The notes under the pieces: generated by a model
Told to the model about the DNA's origin: nothing
What the model saw: only the letters and a program-made list of their open reading frames with translations
Database searches by the model: none
Source of the DNA: Dinoroseobacter sp965279125
Lineage (GTDB): Bacteria > Pseudomonadota > Alphaproteobacteria > Rhodobacterales > Rhodobacteraceae
Length of the DNA stretch: 64,000 nt
Assembly: GCA_965279125.1 (NCBI GenBank)
Contig: CBDIHL010000040.1
Coordinates: forward strand, 1-64,000
Direction: 5' to 3'
Part shown: positions 51,495 to 61,116 of the stretch, piece by piece
Numbering within the stretch: position 1 is the first letter of the stretch
How the letters are laid out: each line of letters starts with the position of its first letter
Position numbers and translations under genes: made by a program

Positions 51495-52682
51495 TCACAC
51501 ACGCTCGAAGACCGCAGCAATGCCTTGGCCGCCACCAATACACATCGTAACGAGCGCATAACGGCCACTGCAGCGCTGCAATTCGTGAAGGGCTTTAACG
51601 ACGATGATCGCTCCTGTGGCACCGATTGGGTGACCAAGTGAGATACCAGAACCATTGGGATTCACTTTTGCGGGATTCAACGAAAGCTGTCGAGAAACGG
51701 CACAGGCTTGCGCAGCGAAAGCTTCGTTCGCTTCAATTACGTCCATGGCGTCAAGGCTCAAATGAAGTTTCTCAAGGAGATTTCGAGTCGCAGGGACCGG
51801 GCCGATACCCATGTACTTCGGATCCACACCCACATGCGAGTAACCGACGAGCCGAGCCAACGGAGTCAACCCCCGCTTCCTTGCGAAATTTGCCTCCATG
51901 AGAACGAGTGCGGCAGCCCCATCGTTGAGTCCCGACGAATTACCCGCTGTAACCGTACCGTTCTCCTTCGCGAACACCGGACGGAGCTTTGCGAAATCCT
52001 CTACGGTGGCACCATAACGAATGTGCTCATCAGAGTCGAATGATACGCGCCCTTTTTTTGTTTCGAGGGCAATAGGCACAATCTGACTGCGGAAGTAGCC
52101 AGCATTAGTAGCGGCTTCAGCGCGACGGTGACTTTCGAGTGCAAGTAAGTCCTGGTCCTCGCGACTGATATTCCAACGGGCCGCTACGTTTTCTGCGGTC
52201 ACACCCATGTGAATGTTGTGGAAAGGATCTTGGAGCGCTCCATTCATCATGTCGATGAGCTTCGCATCCCCCATTCGCGCACCCCACCGAGTAGTGGTGC
52301 TGGAATAAGGGGACCGGCTCATATTCTCAGCTCCGCCGGCTACCGCTATAGCGGCGTCTCCAAGCATGATCGACTGAGCTGCAGATATTATCGCCTGTAG
52401 TCCAGAGCCGCATAACCTATTGACGTTAAAGGCAGGCGTTCGCTCGTTGCATCCCGCGTCCAGAGCCGCAACCCGGGATAGGTACATGTCGCGCGGCTCA
52501 GTGTTTATCACATGACCAAAGGCGACGTGATCGACCTCATCACCCGTTACGCTCGCTTTCAAAAGTGCTTCCCTAACGACCGCAGCTCCCAATTCTGTCG
52601 GCGGGGTATCCTTTAAACTGCCGCCGAATGTACCTATTGCGGTACGCAATGCACTGATTACAACCACTTCCAATTGACTCAT
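51495..52682 (-). CDS. Acetyl-CoA acetyltransferase (thiolase)
   Basis: This 395-residue classical thiolase has the nucleophile Cys91 in NVNRLCGSGLQAI, NEAFAAQACAV, the His motif LGHPIGATGAIIV and the C-terminal Cys in MCIGGGQGIA, all intact. It cleaves a 3-ketoacyl-CoA with free CoA, the last step of beta-oxidation, or runs in reverse. A promoter with TTGAC dyad lies directly upstream. It stands alone between the DUF6088-like remnant and the hydrolase gene. Confidence 0.93.
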   Translation of the reverse strand: MSQLEVVVISALRTAIGTFGGSLKDTPPTELGAAVVREALLKASVTGDEVDHVAFGHVINTEPRDMYLSRVAALDAGCNERTPAFNVNRLCGSGLQAIISAAQSIMLGDAAIAVAGGAENMSRSPYSSTTTRWGARMGDAKLIDMMNGALQDPFHNIHMGVTAENVAARWNISREDQDLLALESHRRAEAATNAGYFRSQIVPIALETKKGRVSFDSDEHIRYGATVEDFAKLRPVFAKENGTVTAGNSSGLNDGAAALVLMEANFARKRGLTPLARLVGYSHVGVDPKYMGIGPVPATRNLLEKLHLSLDAMDVIEANEAFAAQACAVSRQLSLNPAKVNPNGSGISLGHPIGATGAIIVVKALHELQRCSGRYALVTMCIGGGQGIAAVFERV

Positions 52683-52694
52683 TCAAACTCCTTT

Positions 52695-52710
52695 TTGACT
52701 TATGCGTCAG
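52695..52710. promoter_or_regulatory. TTGAC-N6-GTCAG operator candidate, site 2
   Basis: TTGAC TTATGC GTCAG lies 13 bases upstream of the thiolase ATG and immediately downstream of the predicted -10, where a bound protein would block transcription. Confidence 0.5.
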
Positions 52711-52740
52711 ATTGTATTTTATGCAGCTTATTGACGACAA
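52711..52740 (-). promoter_or_regulatory. Predicted sigma-70-type promoter of the thiolase gene
   Basis: On the minus strand TTGTCG (rc of 52735-52740) is followed after 18 bases by TACAAT (rc of 52711-52716), a good -10. The start point would fall within the adjacent TTGAC dyad. Confidence 0.45.
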
Positions 52741-52832
52741 GGGTCCTGCAGAGCACTTCAATTAGCAAGGCAAGAACTTGAAGGCAAAAGTAAGTGCGAA
52801 GAAGAGGAGAAGAGCGTGGTATCGCCCAACGA

Positions 52833-53810
52833 CTAAACGGGATAGCTTTTAGCCAAGAATTTAAGCAACGCGGCGTTCACCTCGGTCGGCCTCTCTTGCT
52901 GGATCCAGTGTCCGCCGCCGTCAATCAGCACCAGGTCCTGTAGGTTTGGCACGCTTAGAGCGAGGTTTTCTAGCGCACCGCGTCCCATCGGCGAAGCAAT
53001 CACAGCATCACGCGTGCCGGCGATGAACAAAGCTGGCGGCATTACCTTGGCACCTTGGAATGGCGCGAGCAATAGCCAGTTACGGTCAATATTGCGATAC
53101 CAGTTGAATGGCCCACGCAGCCCATTCTTGCGAAACGCTGAAGCGAACTTGTCGATATCGGCCTCGCTAAGCCAAGAGGGCAACGTCTCGGGAGCGATCA
53201 AACGCTCAAGAAAGCCTACGCCGGGCGGTAACGTCAAAGACATTTGGCTGTCGGGCGACGCATTGCCTGACCCTGCGACCAACACCTTTCGTAGTGCGGA
53301 TCGAATGTCACTTTCGAATTCTGCCTCGGCGACTCCTACCAAGTTAAAGTAGAACCAATAGAAGTTCTCGTTCCCGGACGCACGCAGCAGCGTCAATGGT
53401 GCCGCAGCAGGATTGCGAGGCCGGTGTGGCACGCTCAACGCAGCTACAGCCCTGAATACGTCGGGCCGCATCATTGCGGCTGTCCAAGCGACGTTCGCAC
53501 CCCAATCATGACCGACAATGCACGCCCGCGATTCGCCGAGCGCAGTGACCAGCGCCACCATGTCGCCCACTAGGTCCGAGATGGCGTAGGCGCCAACATC
53601 TTGGGGGACTGAACTGCGACCGTACCCGCGCATGTCCGGCGCCACGACGTGATAGCCTGCCTGAGCCAAGGCCGAGATCTGGTGCCGCCAGGAATACGCG
53701 AGCTCGGGCCAGCCGTGGCACAGGAGCACGAGAGGCCCTTGGCCCTGCTCCGTGATATGCAGTGTTATGCCATTGGCCGTGACGTCGCGCTCAGTTTGCT
53801 CCTCACTCAC
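52833..53810 (-). CDS. Alpha/beta hydrolase, epoxide-hydrolase-like
   Basis: This 325-residue hydrolase has the HGWPELAYSWRHQISALA oxyanion region, the nucleophile elbow VGHDWGANVAW (Asp nucleophile, as in epoxide hydrolases and dehalogenases) and a C-terminal His in DGGGHWIQQERP. The open frame runs to 54023, but the GTG at 53810 has GAGGAG 7 bases upstream and starts near the domain. It follows an NTF2-like gene by 92 bases. Substrate unknown; epoxide or ester hydrolysis fits. Confidence 0.87.
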   Translation of the reverse strand: MSEEQTERDVTANGITLHITEQGQGPLVLLCHGWPELAYSWRHQISALAQAGYHVVAPDMRGYGRSSVPQDVGAYAISDLVGDMVALVTALGESRACIVGHDWGANVAWTAAMMRPDVFRAVAALSVPHRPRNPAAAPLTLLRASGNENFYWFYFNLVGVAEAEFESDIRSALRKVLVAGSGNASPDSQMSLTLPPGVGFLERLIAPETLPSWLSEADIDKFASAFRKNGLRGPFNWYRNIDRNWLLLAPFQGAKVMPPALFIAGTRDAVIASPMGRGALENLALSVPNLQDLVLIDGGGHWIQQERPTEVNAALLKFLAKSYPV

Positions 53811-53902
53811 GACAGCGCTCCTCTGAGGTAGCGACGCAGGCGGAACCGATGATTGATACCGTTGCGAAGGCCCATAGCCATAGAACGACTGGATTGCATC
53901 GC

Positions 53903-54274
53903 CTATGGCTTTGCAACAGGAGGAGCAAAAGTGGTCACGTTCACAATTTTTCCCTCTGACGAAACGCGCATCTGGTCGTGCCCTCTGGCGAACACTGTGC
54001 CGTCGGCTTGTACGATGATCCAAGTCAATAACGCAACATCATGGTGAGCGGATACATCCCCAATCTCTATGTGCCCACCGGGAAATTGAACTTGAAACGC
54101 CGACATCCGCTCGATCATGCTATCGCGCCCTCCTGCGCGCAGCATGGGACTGGAGTATTGCGCATCCTCGGCAATAATGTCCGTTGCGAGTGCCAGCCGT
54201 TGCCCATCTGAAATTGGCTTCCACGCCTGCAGGTACTTCTCGTATATCGTCCATGCCTCTTGATTCGTAATCAC
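53903..54274 (-). CDS. NTF2/SnoaL-like protein
   Basis: This 123-residue protein has the cone-shaped NTF2-like pattern: helix AWTIYEKYLQAWKPISDGQR, LATDIIAEDAQYSSPM, then DVALLTWIIVQADGTVFARGHDQMRVSSEGKIVNVTTF. SnoaL-like members act as isomerases, cyclases or hydrolases, or as ligand carriers. It is upstream of the epoxide-hydrolase-like gene in the same direction and may work on the same compound. The 267 bases upstream (54275-54541) hold no supported gene. Confidence 0.75.
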   Translation of the reverse strand: MITNQEAWTIYEKYLQAWKPISDGQRLALATDIIAEDAQYSSPMLRAGGRDSMIERMSAFQVQFPGGHIEIGDVSAHHDVALLTWIIVQADGTVFARGHDQMRVSSEGKIVNVTTFAPPVAKP

Positions 54275-54541
54275 CTTGCTTGCTCCTGTTCACTAGGTAC
54301 TGCTGATTTTTGAGTTTGCAGTCGCATCGGCTTGAGTCGGGCAGTAGTCATTCCACACCAGGATGCGCGCATCCCATTTATCTTCTTCCAGCTAGCCAGC
54401 CAGAATCTTCCACTCAGTGCCGTCGATTTGCTGGGATTGAAGATTGATCAAGACAGCACGGCTCTTGGCTTTGACACTAGTTGCTGAGTCACCTGGCGAC
54501 TTTATTGCTAGCGACCTGGATGTCCACGCTCGGCATTCGGC

Positions 54542-56095
54542 TTAGACCGACCGCCAGTGTCCTTGCCAAAACTTCGCACGTGCCTCGCGGCGCAATAGCT
54601 TTCCGACGGGGCTTCTTGGGAGGTCTGCAACCACCTCGACAGCCTTGGGAGTCTTCACACTACCAAGGCTGATCTTGCAGAAGTCCATAAGCTCCTCGGG
54701 CGAGGTGGCGCAGCCCGCCTTGAGCTGAACGAGAGCACGAATTGCTTCGCCCCACTTCTCGTCCGGTACCCCAATCACGATGCAATCCAGCACCGCGTGA
54801 TGGGAATAAAGTACCGATTCGACTTCGGCTGGATAGACGTTGTAGCCACCGGTCACGATCATGTCCTTCTTCCGGTCGACGAGGGTGACGTAGCCCGCAT
54901 CGTCCATGACCCCAATGTCACCGGTCAGGTGATATCCATTGCGAGACACCTCGGCTGTCTCGGCCGGACGCTTGTAATATCCCATCATGAGTTGAGGTCC
55001 GCGAACGGCAATCTCGCCGCGTTCACCGCGTGGCACCGGAACTCCACGATCGTCCACGATTTCGACGCGGACAAACGGACCCGCGCGTCCGGCGCTGCGC
55101 AACACGGGCTCATTAAACGTCCCATCGGGCAGGATATAGTCTGACGGATACTTGTTCAGCACAGGAATGCCGGTCTCCGACTGTGCATAGGCTTCGTGCA
55201 GCACAGGACCAAAAATTGTGATCGCTTCCTTGAATCTGTCAGGTGACACTGGAGCCGCGCCAATTAGCATGCAACGCAACGAGGAAATGTCTGTTTCGCG
55301 AACCTGCGGATGCGTCATCAGCGAATATAGTGCCGTGGGTGGAAGAAACAGGTGCGTGATTCTTTCGGATGCGATGGCCTTCAAGACCTGATCAGAATCA
55401 AATGCTGGAAGAATAACGTTTGTTGCGCCGTTTGGAACGAGGCCGTTGGCAAACATTCCTGCGGCGTGCGAGAGTGGCGCCACTGTCAGCAATCGCGCAT
55501 CGTGGGTAAACTTCATGGCTTCCACGAGTCCGAGCAAAATAAAGGCCATGCCGCCGTGAGAATGACAGACGCCCTTCGATGGCCCAGTCGTTCCCCCGGT
55601 CGGGTAAAGCCCAGCAAGTCGCGTCAAATCGAACGGTCGGTAGGCGAATGGCTCCCAGCATCCGTCTAGCCAATTTTCCATCGACACGCCGTGCGGTGAC
55701 TCCTCGTCAATGCAGATCCACTGCGACACAGCTGGCATGGCCGCCTTTAACTCGCCCATCACTGCATCATGCGTCGAATGGAAGAAAACTACATTCACAT
55801 CCATGTAGTTGCCAACCGTCGCATTTGTGGCAACTGCATTTTTATCGTGCAAGGCCACCCACGCCATGTCGGCACGGTTGATCCCGCATTGAATGAGCGG
55901 AACGCGGATGTCGTTTGGACTAAGCAGTGCGACATGTGCGTTGTCCGGCAGACCGGGCATGCGGCTCAACCCATTAGCGATTGCGTGGACCCATCGCTGC
56001 ATCTCTCCATAGCTCATGCGTTGCTCGCCGAAGACGAGTGCCTCCTTCCAAGGTATTCGCGAAGCCGTGGCGTCTAGGTAGTCTGCGATGCGCAT
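54542..56095 (-). CDS. AMP-forming acyl-CoA synthetase
   Basis: This 517-residue adenylate-forming enzyme activates a carboxylic acid to CoA. Motifs: P-loop LYPTGGTTGPSKGVCHSHG, EAYAQSETG in the core, YHLTGDIGVMDDAGYVTLVDRKKDM at the hinge, and SPVGKLLRREARAKF with the catalytic Lys. The ATG at 56095 has AAAGG about 6 bases upstream and begins MRIADYLDATASRIPWKEAL; a frame to 56137 was trimmed. It follows the hydratase gene by 51 bases. Confidence 0.9.
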   Translation of the reverse strand: MRIADYLDATASRIPWKEALVFGEQRMSYGEMQRWVHAIANGLSRMPGLPDNAHVALLSPNDIRVPLIQCGINRADMAWVALHDKNAVATNATVGNYMDVNVVFFHSTHDAVMGELKAAMPAVSQWICIDEESPHGVSMENWLDGCWEPFAYRPFDLTRLAGLYPTGGTTGPSKGVCHSHGGMAFILLGLVEAMKFTHDARLLTVAPLSHAAGMFANGLVPNGATNVILPAFDSDQVLKAIASERITHLFLPPTALYSLMTHPQVRETDISSLRCMLIGAAPVSPDRFKEAITIFGPVLHEAYAQSETGIPVLNKYPSDYILPDGTFNEPVLRSAGRAGPFVRVEIVDDRGVPVPRGERGEIAVRGPQLMMGYYKRPAETAEVSRNGYHLTGDIGVMDDAGYVTLVDRKKDMIVTGGYNVYPAEVESVLYSHHAVLDCIVIGVPDEKWGEAIRALVQLKAGCATSPEELMDFCKISLGSVKTPKAVEVVADLPRSPVGKLLRREARAKFWQGHWRSV

Positions 56096-56146
56096 TGGTA
56101 GCCTTTGATCAGAGTTTAAAAAATTGGCCGGTGACAATCGCCGGCA

Positions 56147-56911
56147 TCAGTCGAATTTGGAGAAGTCTGCCTTACGCTTCTCACGAAAGGCCGAGACCGC
56201 TTCGAAGGCTTCTGCCCCTCGCTGCAGTTGCATGATGTGAGCAAGCTCGATGCCAACTGCATCCTCAACGGCACCAGCGCATTCGCGCTTAAGCAGCATC
56301 TTGGTGGTACGGACAGACGCAGGGGGCAGCGCAGCAATGCTTACAGCCCGCGCATACGCATGCTCCTCTAGCTTCTCTGCCGCGAGTACTTCATTCACAA
56401 GCCCCCAGTCGAGAGCAGTTGCCGCATCTAAGGGGGAGCCTCCAAACAAGATATCGCTCGCCCGGCGGTGACCCAGGAGCTTCGGTAAGAGGTACGATGA
56501 TCCGAACTCAGGGCAGGTAGCCAACGAAACGAAGGGGACGGAGAACGAGGTGCCGGTGGCAGCGTAGACCAAGTCGCAATGCAGCAAAAGCGTTACTCCC
56601 ACGCCAACTGCCATTCCACTGGGAGCAGCGACAATAGGTTTCGGGAATTCCATGAGTGCGCGCATGAACCGCCCATGGGGACCATTCAGACCTTCGATCG
56701 GATCCTCATCCGTTAGATCGTTGCCGGCAGTGAAGCATTCGGGCGAGCCCAGGATCAGCACCGCGCGGATTTTATCGTCGGTCTTGGCCGACTGCAGATG
56801 CGCCGCGAGTCCGTCGTACATGCCGCGGTGAAGCGCGTTTCGTTTTGCCGGTCGATTGATGCGCAGCGTAAGGACTCGCTGCTTCACTTCGCTCAAAATG
56901 TCTTCACTCAT
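56147..56911 (-). CDS. Enoyl-CoA hydratase/isomerase family protein
   Basis: This 254-residue crotonase has LTLRINRPAKRNALHRGMYD, GSPECFTAGNDLTDEDPI (first oxyanion region), PSGMAVGVGVTLLLHCDLVYA and CPEFGSSYLLPKLLGH. The last resembles peroxisomal-type delta3-delta2 enoyl-CoA isomerase (PECI) members. It precedes the acyl-CoA synthetase gene. The 219 bases upstream to the LivK gene show no supported gene. Confidence 0.88.
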   Translation of the reverse strand: MSEDILSEVKQRVLTLRINRPAKRNALHRGMYDGLAAHLQSAKTDDKIRAVLILGSPECFTAGNDLTDEDPIEGLNGPHGRFMRALMEFPKPIVAAPSGMAVGVGVTLLLHCDLVYAATGTSFSVPFVSLATCPEFGSSYLLPKLLGHRRASDILFGGSPLDAATALDWGLVNEVLAAEKLEEHAYARAVSIAALPPASVRTTKMLLKRECAGAVEDAVGIELAHIMQLQRGAEAFEAVSAFREKRKADFSKFD

Positions 56912-57130
56912 CTGATTGACTTCCCAAAGCTAAACTTCCCAATATGCCGGATTGCATGCCCGTGCTGGCACATGTCATGAAATTTCAGTACCTGCTAGCG
57001 CGTCATATTGCGGAGACCTGCGAGGTCGGCCAGGTCCGATCCCGTGCAGGCCACTCATTTCACATTTAAATTAGCGCAACGAAGGAGGCGCCGAGGCCAG
57101 CGCCGGAGGTGCCTCTAGCGCCACCCATCC

Positions 57131-58300
57131 TCATGACATGAGCTTCCAGCGTGATCCGTCAAATTGCTGAAGTCTTACATTGCTGAGCACGGCCCGCTTC
57201 TCGGATGTGGTCTTAACGGTAAGGCCAGGCAACAGTAGTGGCGGTACGGCGTTGAGGCTGGCGGTCTGCTGAACAATGTTCTCACGCGTGAGGTTGTTGC
57301 CGCACTGCCGGATGACCTCCACTCCGAGCATACCGATAGTAAGTCCCAACGCAGTGGGATGTTCCAGCGCCGCGTTCGGCTTGTACTTCTTCATCAGCGC
57401 CACCATCGCTTGGACTCCAGCATCCTTCTCCCAAGTGGGATCCAGCATCTCCCTCATGTAAGCGACACTGATGATCCCCTTTGCGCGATCAAGGCCAGCA
57501 GGCGCAAGCGCCTGCTGAATCGAAGTAGAAACGCTACCCAAGTAGATCTGAGGCGCCCATTGCAGATCGCTTGCTCGACGAATTGCCTGTGACGAGGCTC
57601 GGGGAATCGTAAAGCTCGCCAACACGTCCGCGCCTGTGGAATGAAGCGCGATGATCTGCGAATCGACCGTTGGCTCAGACATCTCCGTTGTCTGCTCCTT
57701 AACGAGCATCCCTGGAAACGCGCTAAGACCTTCGCGAAGTCCTCGGACATAACCTCGCCCGGCGTCATCATTGTTGAAGAGAACAGCGACGCGTGCCTTG
57801 GGACGTGTAGCGATGATGTGCTCCGCAATCGCTCTGCCTTCGTCCACATAAGACGGCTGCACGGCAAGGCTCCAGGGAAACTTTTTGATGTCATCAAGCC
57901 AAGTGGGCGCGCCCGATCCAACAAAGAGCTGCGGAACCTTGGCGTCATTGAGATATTGCCGCGCCGCCAGCGCGGGTGTCGAGCCAACCTGGCCGATCAT
58001 GAAGAGCACCTTCTCCGACTCGACGAGCTTGCGAGTTTGTTCGAGCGTACGATTTGGCGTATACGCGTCATCGGCAATGATTAGCTTGATCTTCCGCCCG
58101 TTAATGCCGCCTGCATCGTTGATCATCGAAAAATAGGCATCTATCGCTCCGTTGACAAGGCCGTAAATGGCAGCCGGGCCGCTGAGTGGCCCGGTGGTTC
58201 CAATACGAATCTCTGTCGAACTCGACTGAGCTCGCGCCATGCTGGGAAATACGGACGCCGCTGTGAGCCCGAGAATGATTGACCTTCTATTTGCATTCAT
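57131..58300 (-). CDS. LivK-type ABC substrate-binding protein
   Basis: This 389-residue periplasmic binding protein of the branched-chain amino acid/amide ABC class has a signal peptide (MNANRRSIILGLTAASVFPSMARA) and IRIGTTGPLSGPAAIYGLVNG, DDAYTPNRTLEQTRKLVESE and VAVLFNNDDAGRGYVRGLREG. It has the same length as, and high similarity to, the protein at 59844. No permease or ATPase gene is in the window. Members of this class often bind aromatic or cyclic acids. Its promoter region holds a perfect TTGAC dyad. Confidence 0.9.
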   Translation of the reverse strand: MNANRRSIILGLTAASVFPSMARAQSSSTEIRIGTTGPLSGPAAIYGLVNGAIDAYFSMINDAGGINGRKIKLIIADDAYTPNRTLEQTRKLVESEKVLFMIGQVGSTPALAARQYLNDAKVPQLFVGSGAPTWLDDIKKFPWSLAVQPSYVDEGRAIAEHIIATRPKARVAVLFNNDDAGRGYVRGLREGLSAFPGMLVKEQTTEMSEPTVDSQIIALHSTGADVLASFTIPRASSQAIRRASDLQWAPQIYLGSVSTSIQQALAPAGLDRAKGIISVAYMREMLDPTWEKDAGVQAMVALMKKYKPNAALEHPTALGLTIGMLGVEVIRQCGNNLTRENIVQQTASLNAVPPLLLPGLTVKTTSEKRAVLSNVRLQQFDGSRWKLMS

Positions 58301-58343
58301 GTTGTCTCCTAACTGGTTGATAGATTCCTGACTTTACGGTTAA

Positions 58344-58359
58344 TTGACGGCATCGTCAA
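58344..58359. promoter_or_regulatory. TTGAC-N6-GTCAA operator candidate, site 3
   Basis: TTGAC GGCATC GTCAA is a perfect dyad, 18 bases when extended to ATTGAC/GTCAAT. It lies 43 bases upstream of the LivK start at 58300. On the minus strand its TTGACG could serve as -35, with TAAAGT 17 bases further on. Confidence 0.55.
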
Positions 58360-58696
58360 TAGATAAACCTTCTGGTCATATTTTTTGTCTTCTGGCTTCA
58401 TCCCCACTAAGGGTAAAGGAGAGCACCCCAGTAAAACATAGGCAGTTCCGTGGTCCGCCGCTATCTCTTTTATCGGTGGCGATGCCTCTCAGAAACTTCT
58501 TTTGCATGCAAACACCTCCAGACTGTCAATACTGCGCTGCACACCCATTCCCCGGCCCTGGACTTTCAAATAGTCGAGGTCAGGCTTTCCCCAGCGACCA
58601 GGTCAAGTATCAAGCGCGGAAGTAGATAGGGGCCTCAGAGACTCTGCGAAAACTAGTCTTGGAAGTAACCGGGAACTGCCCTAGGGATGCACTCAA

Positions 58697-58712
58697 TTGA
58701 CTTTTTCGTCAA
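58697..58712. promoter_or_regulatory. TTGAC-N6-GTCAA operator candidate, site 4
   Basis: TTGAC TTTTTC GTCAA is a perfect dyad 57 bases upstream of the GTG at 58770. TTGACT (58697-58702) and TTCAAT (58720-58725) are 17 bases apart and may be the promoter, so the operator covers the -35. The rest of the 469-base divergent region 58301-58769 shows no supported gene. Confidence 0.55.
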
Positions 58713-58769
58713 ATCGCTATTCAATTGTGCGTAAGCGGTGTCAGTTTGGCCCGCATCACGGGGGCACCA

Positions 58770-59747
58770 GTGAAAACCACCATAACCGAGCTTTTCGGTA
58801 TTCAGCATCCGATCATTCAGGGCGGAATGCACTACGTTGGCTTCGCGGAATTGGCAGCAGCCGTCTCAGAAGCAGGAGGCCTTGGCATCATCACCGCACT
58901 TACCCAGCGCTCGCCGGAACGCTTGACGGCCGAGATCGCTAGGTGCAATGGGATGACCAAAAAGCCTTTCGGCGTGAACCTCTCGTTCCTGCCTTCGGTC
59001 ACTCCGCCCGACTACCCGGGGTACATCAGGGCCATCATTGAAGGAGGAGTGAAAGTCGTAGAAACGGCGGGTAACAATCCGCAGAGTTGGATGCCGCAAC
59101 TTAAAGAGGCCGGTCTAACGGTCATCCACAAGTGCACTTCCGTAAAGCACGCCCTAAAGGCACAGTCGCTAGGATGTGATGCGATCAGCGTCGACGGATT
59201 CGAATGCGGTGGTCACCCGGGAGAGGATGACATTCCGAACTTCATTCTCCTGCCGCGAGCGGCAGACGCGCTTAGTATTCCCTTCATCGCCTCCGGTGGG
59301 ATGGCCGATGGTCGCTCGCTGGTCGCCGCACTCGCGCTTGGCGCCCAAGGCATCAACATGGGCACCCGCTTCATGGCCACGAAGGAAGCGCCAATACACG
59401 AGAACGTTAAGCATGCGATCGTTGCCGCCAGTGAACTGGATACAAGACTTATCCTTCGCCCGCTTCGCAATACCGAGCGAGTGCTGACCAATGCAGCCGT
59501 GGAGGCGCTATTGGTGACAGAACGGGAAAAGAGCGGTGGTCTCAAGTTTGAAGACATCGCAGCACACGTTGCTGGTGTATATCCTCGGGTCATGCAGCAG
59601 GGAGACCTGAACGCCGGCGCTTGGTCCTGTGGCATGGTTGCCGGGCTGATCAACGACATTCCGAGCGTGCGCGAGCTGGTTGACCGCATTATGGAAGAGG
59701 CGGAGGCGATCGCGTCAACGCGCTTCAAAGCCTTCGGATTGCTTTAG
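58770..59747 (+). CDS. Nitronate monooxygenase-like FMN protein (GTG start)
   Basis: This 325-residue flavoprotein is nearly a copy of the one at 48885: KTTITELFGIQHPIIQGGMHYVG, ISVDGFECGGHPGEDDIPNFIL, FIASGGMADGRSLVAALALGAQGINMGTRFM, WSCGMVAGLINDIP. The frame is open from 58725, but the GTG at 58770 matches the paralogue start. About 175 bases near 59301-59473 differ from the other gene at only about 11 positions. It is followed by a LivK-type gene 96 bases downstream. Confidence 0.87.
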   Translation: MKTTITELFGIQHPIIQGGMHYVGFAELAAAVSEAGGLGIITALTQRSPERLTAEIARCNGMTKKPFGVNLSFLPSVTPPDYPGYIRAIIEGGVKVVETAGNNPQSWMPQLKEAGLTVIHKCTSVKHALKAQSLGCDAISVDGFECGGHPGEDDIPNFILLPRAADALSIPFIASGGMADGRSLVAALALGAQGINMGTRFMATKEAPIHENVKHAIVAASELDTRLILRPLRNTERVLTNAAVEALLVTEREKSGGLKFEDIAAHVAGVYPRVMQQGDLNAGAWSCGMVAGLINDIPSVRELVDRIMEEAEAIASTRFKAFGLL

Positions 59748-59843
59748 CCTGCCAAGGCTTGGCGACATGGATTTTCCGAATTGAACCCGCGGGATCGTCT
59801 GGGCATCCAGCTTCGGGATACCGCAATAACGTGAGGAGACCAC

Positions 59844-61013
59844 ATGACTATCAGTAGAAGAACCGCCTTGCTTGGCATATCCGCCGCATGCGCGATCCCA
59901 TTTGTTGCTCGATCGCAAACAGGCGAAGAAATTCGCATTGGAACCACCGCTGCTCTAAGCGGCCCAGCTGCCACTTACGGGCTTGTGGCAGTCTCCATGG
60001 AGGCTTACTTCTCGCAAGTCAACGATGCCGGCGGCATCAACGGCCGAAGGGTGAAACTCATCATCGCCGATGATGCATTTACCCCGAATCGGACACTCGA
60101 GCAAACCCGTAAACTGGTGGAGTCCGAGAAGGTCCTGTTCATGCTTGGACAGGTTGGTTCAACGACCTCACTAGCCGCAAGGCAATATCTCAATGACGCA
60201 AAGATTCCCCAGCTTTTCATGGGGTCCGGAGCACCGACCTGGCTGGACGATATCAAGCAGTTCCCGTGGAGCCTACCCCTGTTCCCTTCCTATGCAGATG
60301 AAGGGCGAACGGTTGCTGAGCACATCCTGCAAACGCTGCCGCGTGCCAAAGTTGGCGTCCTGTTTCAGAATGACGATGCGGGTCGCGGATTTGTCCGCGG
60401 GGTACGCGAGGTTCTGGCTACAAGACCAGGGATGCTTGTCAAGGAACAATCCACTGAGACCTCAGAGCCGACTGTCGACTCCCAAGTCATCGCCCTACAA
60501 GCCAGCGGCGCAGACGTCATGGTCTGCTTTACCCTGCCCCGAGCAACCTCCCAGGCGATTCGTCGGGCGCTCGACCTGCAGTGGAAACCCCAGATCTACG
60601 TGGGAAGCGTGTCGACGTCTATTCAGCAGGCGCTAGCACCCGCCGGCCTTGACAGGGCAAAAGGCGTGATTAGCGGAGCTTTCATGAAGGACATGGGTGA
60701 TCCGGCCTGGGCAAATGATCCCGGTGTGAAATCAATGGCCGCGCTCATGAAGAAATTCAAGCCCCAAGCTGCCCTTGAGTTCCCAACCGTTGTGGGATTG
60801 ACAGCTGCCGCCCTTGGCCATCAGGTCATCCAGCAATGCGGCCGTGAACTGACGAGGGAAAACATTATTGCCCAGACAATGAAGCTGGACACCGCTCCTC
60901 CTTTGCTGCTGCCTGGCTTGCGAGTTAAGACTTCGGCGGACCAGCGGGGGGTGCTGACAAACGTGCGATTGCAGCAATTCGACGGTACTGGCTGGAAGCT
61001 TATGGGAGCTTAG
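59844..61013 (+). CDS. LivK-type ABC substrate-binding protein
   Basis: This 389-residue exported binding protein (MTISRRTALLGISAACAIPF signal) has IRIGTTAALSGPAATYGLVAV, DDAFTPNRTLEQTRKLVESE, VGVLFQNDDAGRGFVRGVRE and YVGSVSTSIQQALAPAGLDRAKG. It is a clear duplicate of the 57131-58300 protein, same length. It is co-directional with the flavoprotein gene upstream, so both duplicates belong to one transport/oxidation module. Confidence 0.9.
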   Translation: MTISRRTALLGISAACAIPFVARSQTGEEIRIGTTAALSGPAATYGLVAVSMEAYFSQVNDAGGINGRRVKLIIADDAFTPNRTLEQTRKLVESEKVLFMLGQVGSTTSLAARQYLNDAKIPQLFMGSGAPTWLDDIKQFPWSLPLFPSYADEGRTVAEHILQTLPRAKVGVLFQNDDAGRGFVRGVREVLATRPGMLVKEQSTETSEPTVDSQVIALQASGADVMVCFTLPRATSQAIRRALDLQWKPQIYVGSVSTSIQQALAPAGLDRAKGVISGAFMKDMGDPAWANDPGVKSMAALMKKFKPQAALEFPTVVGLTAAALGHQVIQQCGRELTRENIIAQTMKLDTAPPLLLPGLRVKTSADQRGVLTNVRLQQFDGTGWKLMGA

Positions 61014-61029
61014 CCTTCAGGCAAGAACG

Positions 61030-61059
61030 TGACTTGCGCGCTCCGCAGCGCGCAAGTCA
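61030..61059. terminator. Strong bidirectional hairpin terminator
   Basis: TGACTTGCGCGCT (61030-61042) pairs perfectly over 13 bases with AGCGCGCAAGTCA (61047-61059) around a 4-base loop, followed by TTT. It lies between the convergent LivK gene and the SDR gene and fits a shared terminator. Confidence 0.75.
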
Positions 61060-61116
61060 TTTCTGATCACCCGCTCCCTCCCGACGTATCCGCATCAGGT
61101 CTCGGCAAGTTTCGCG

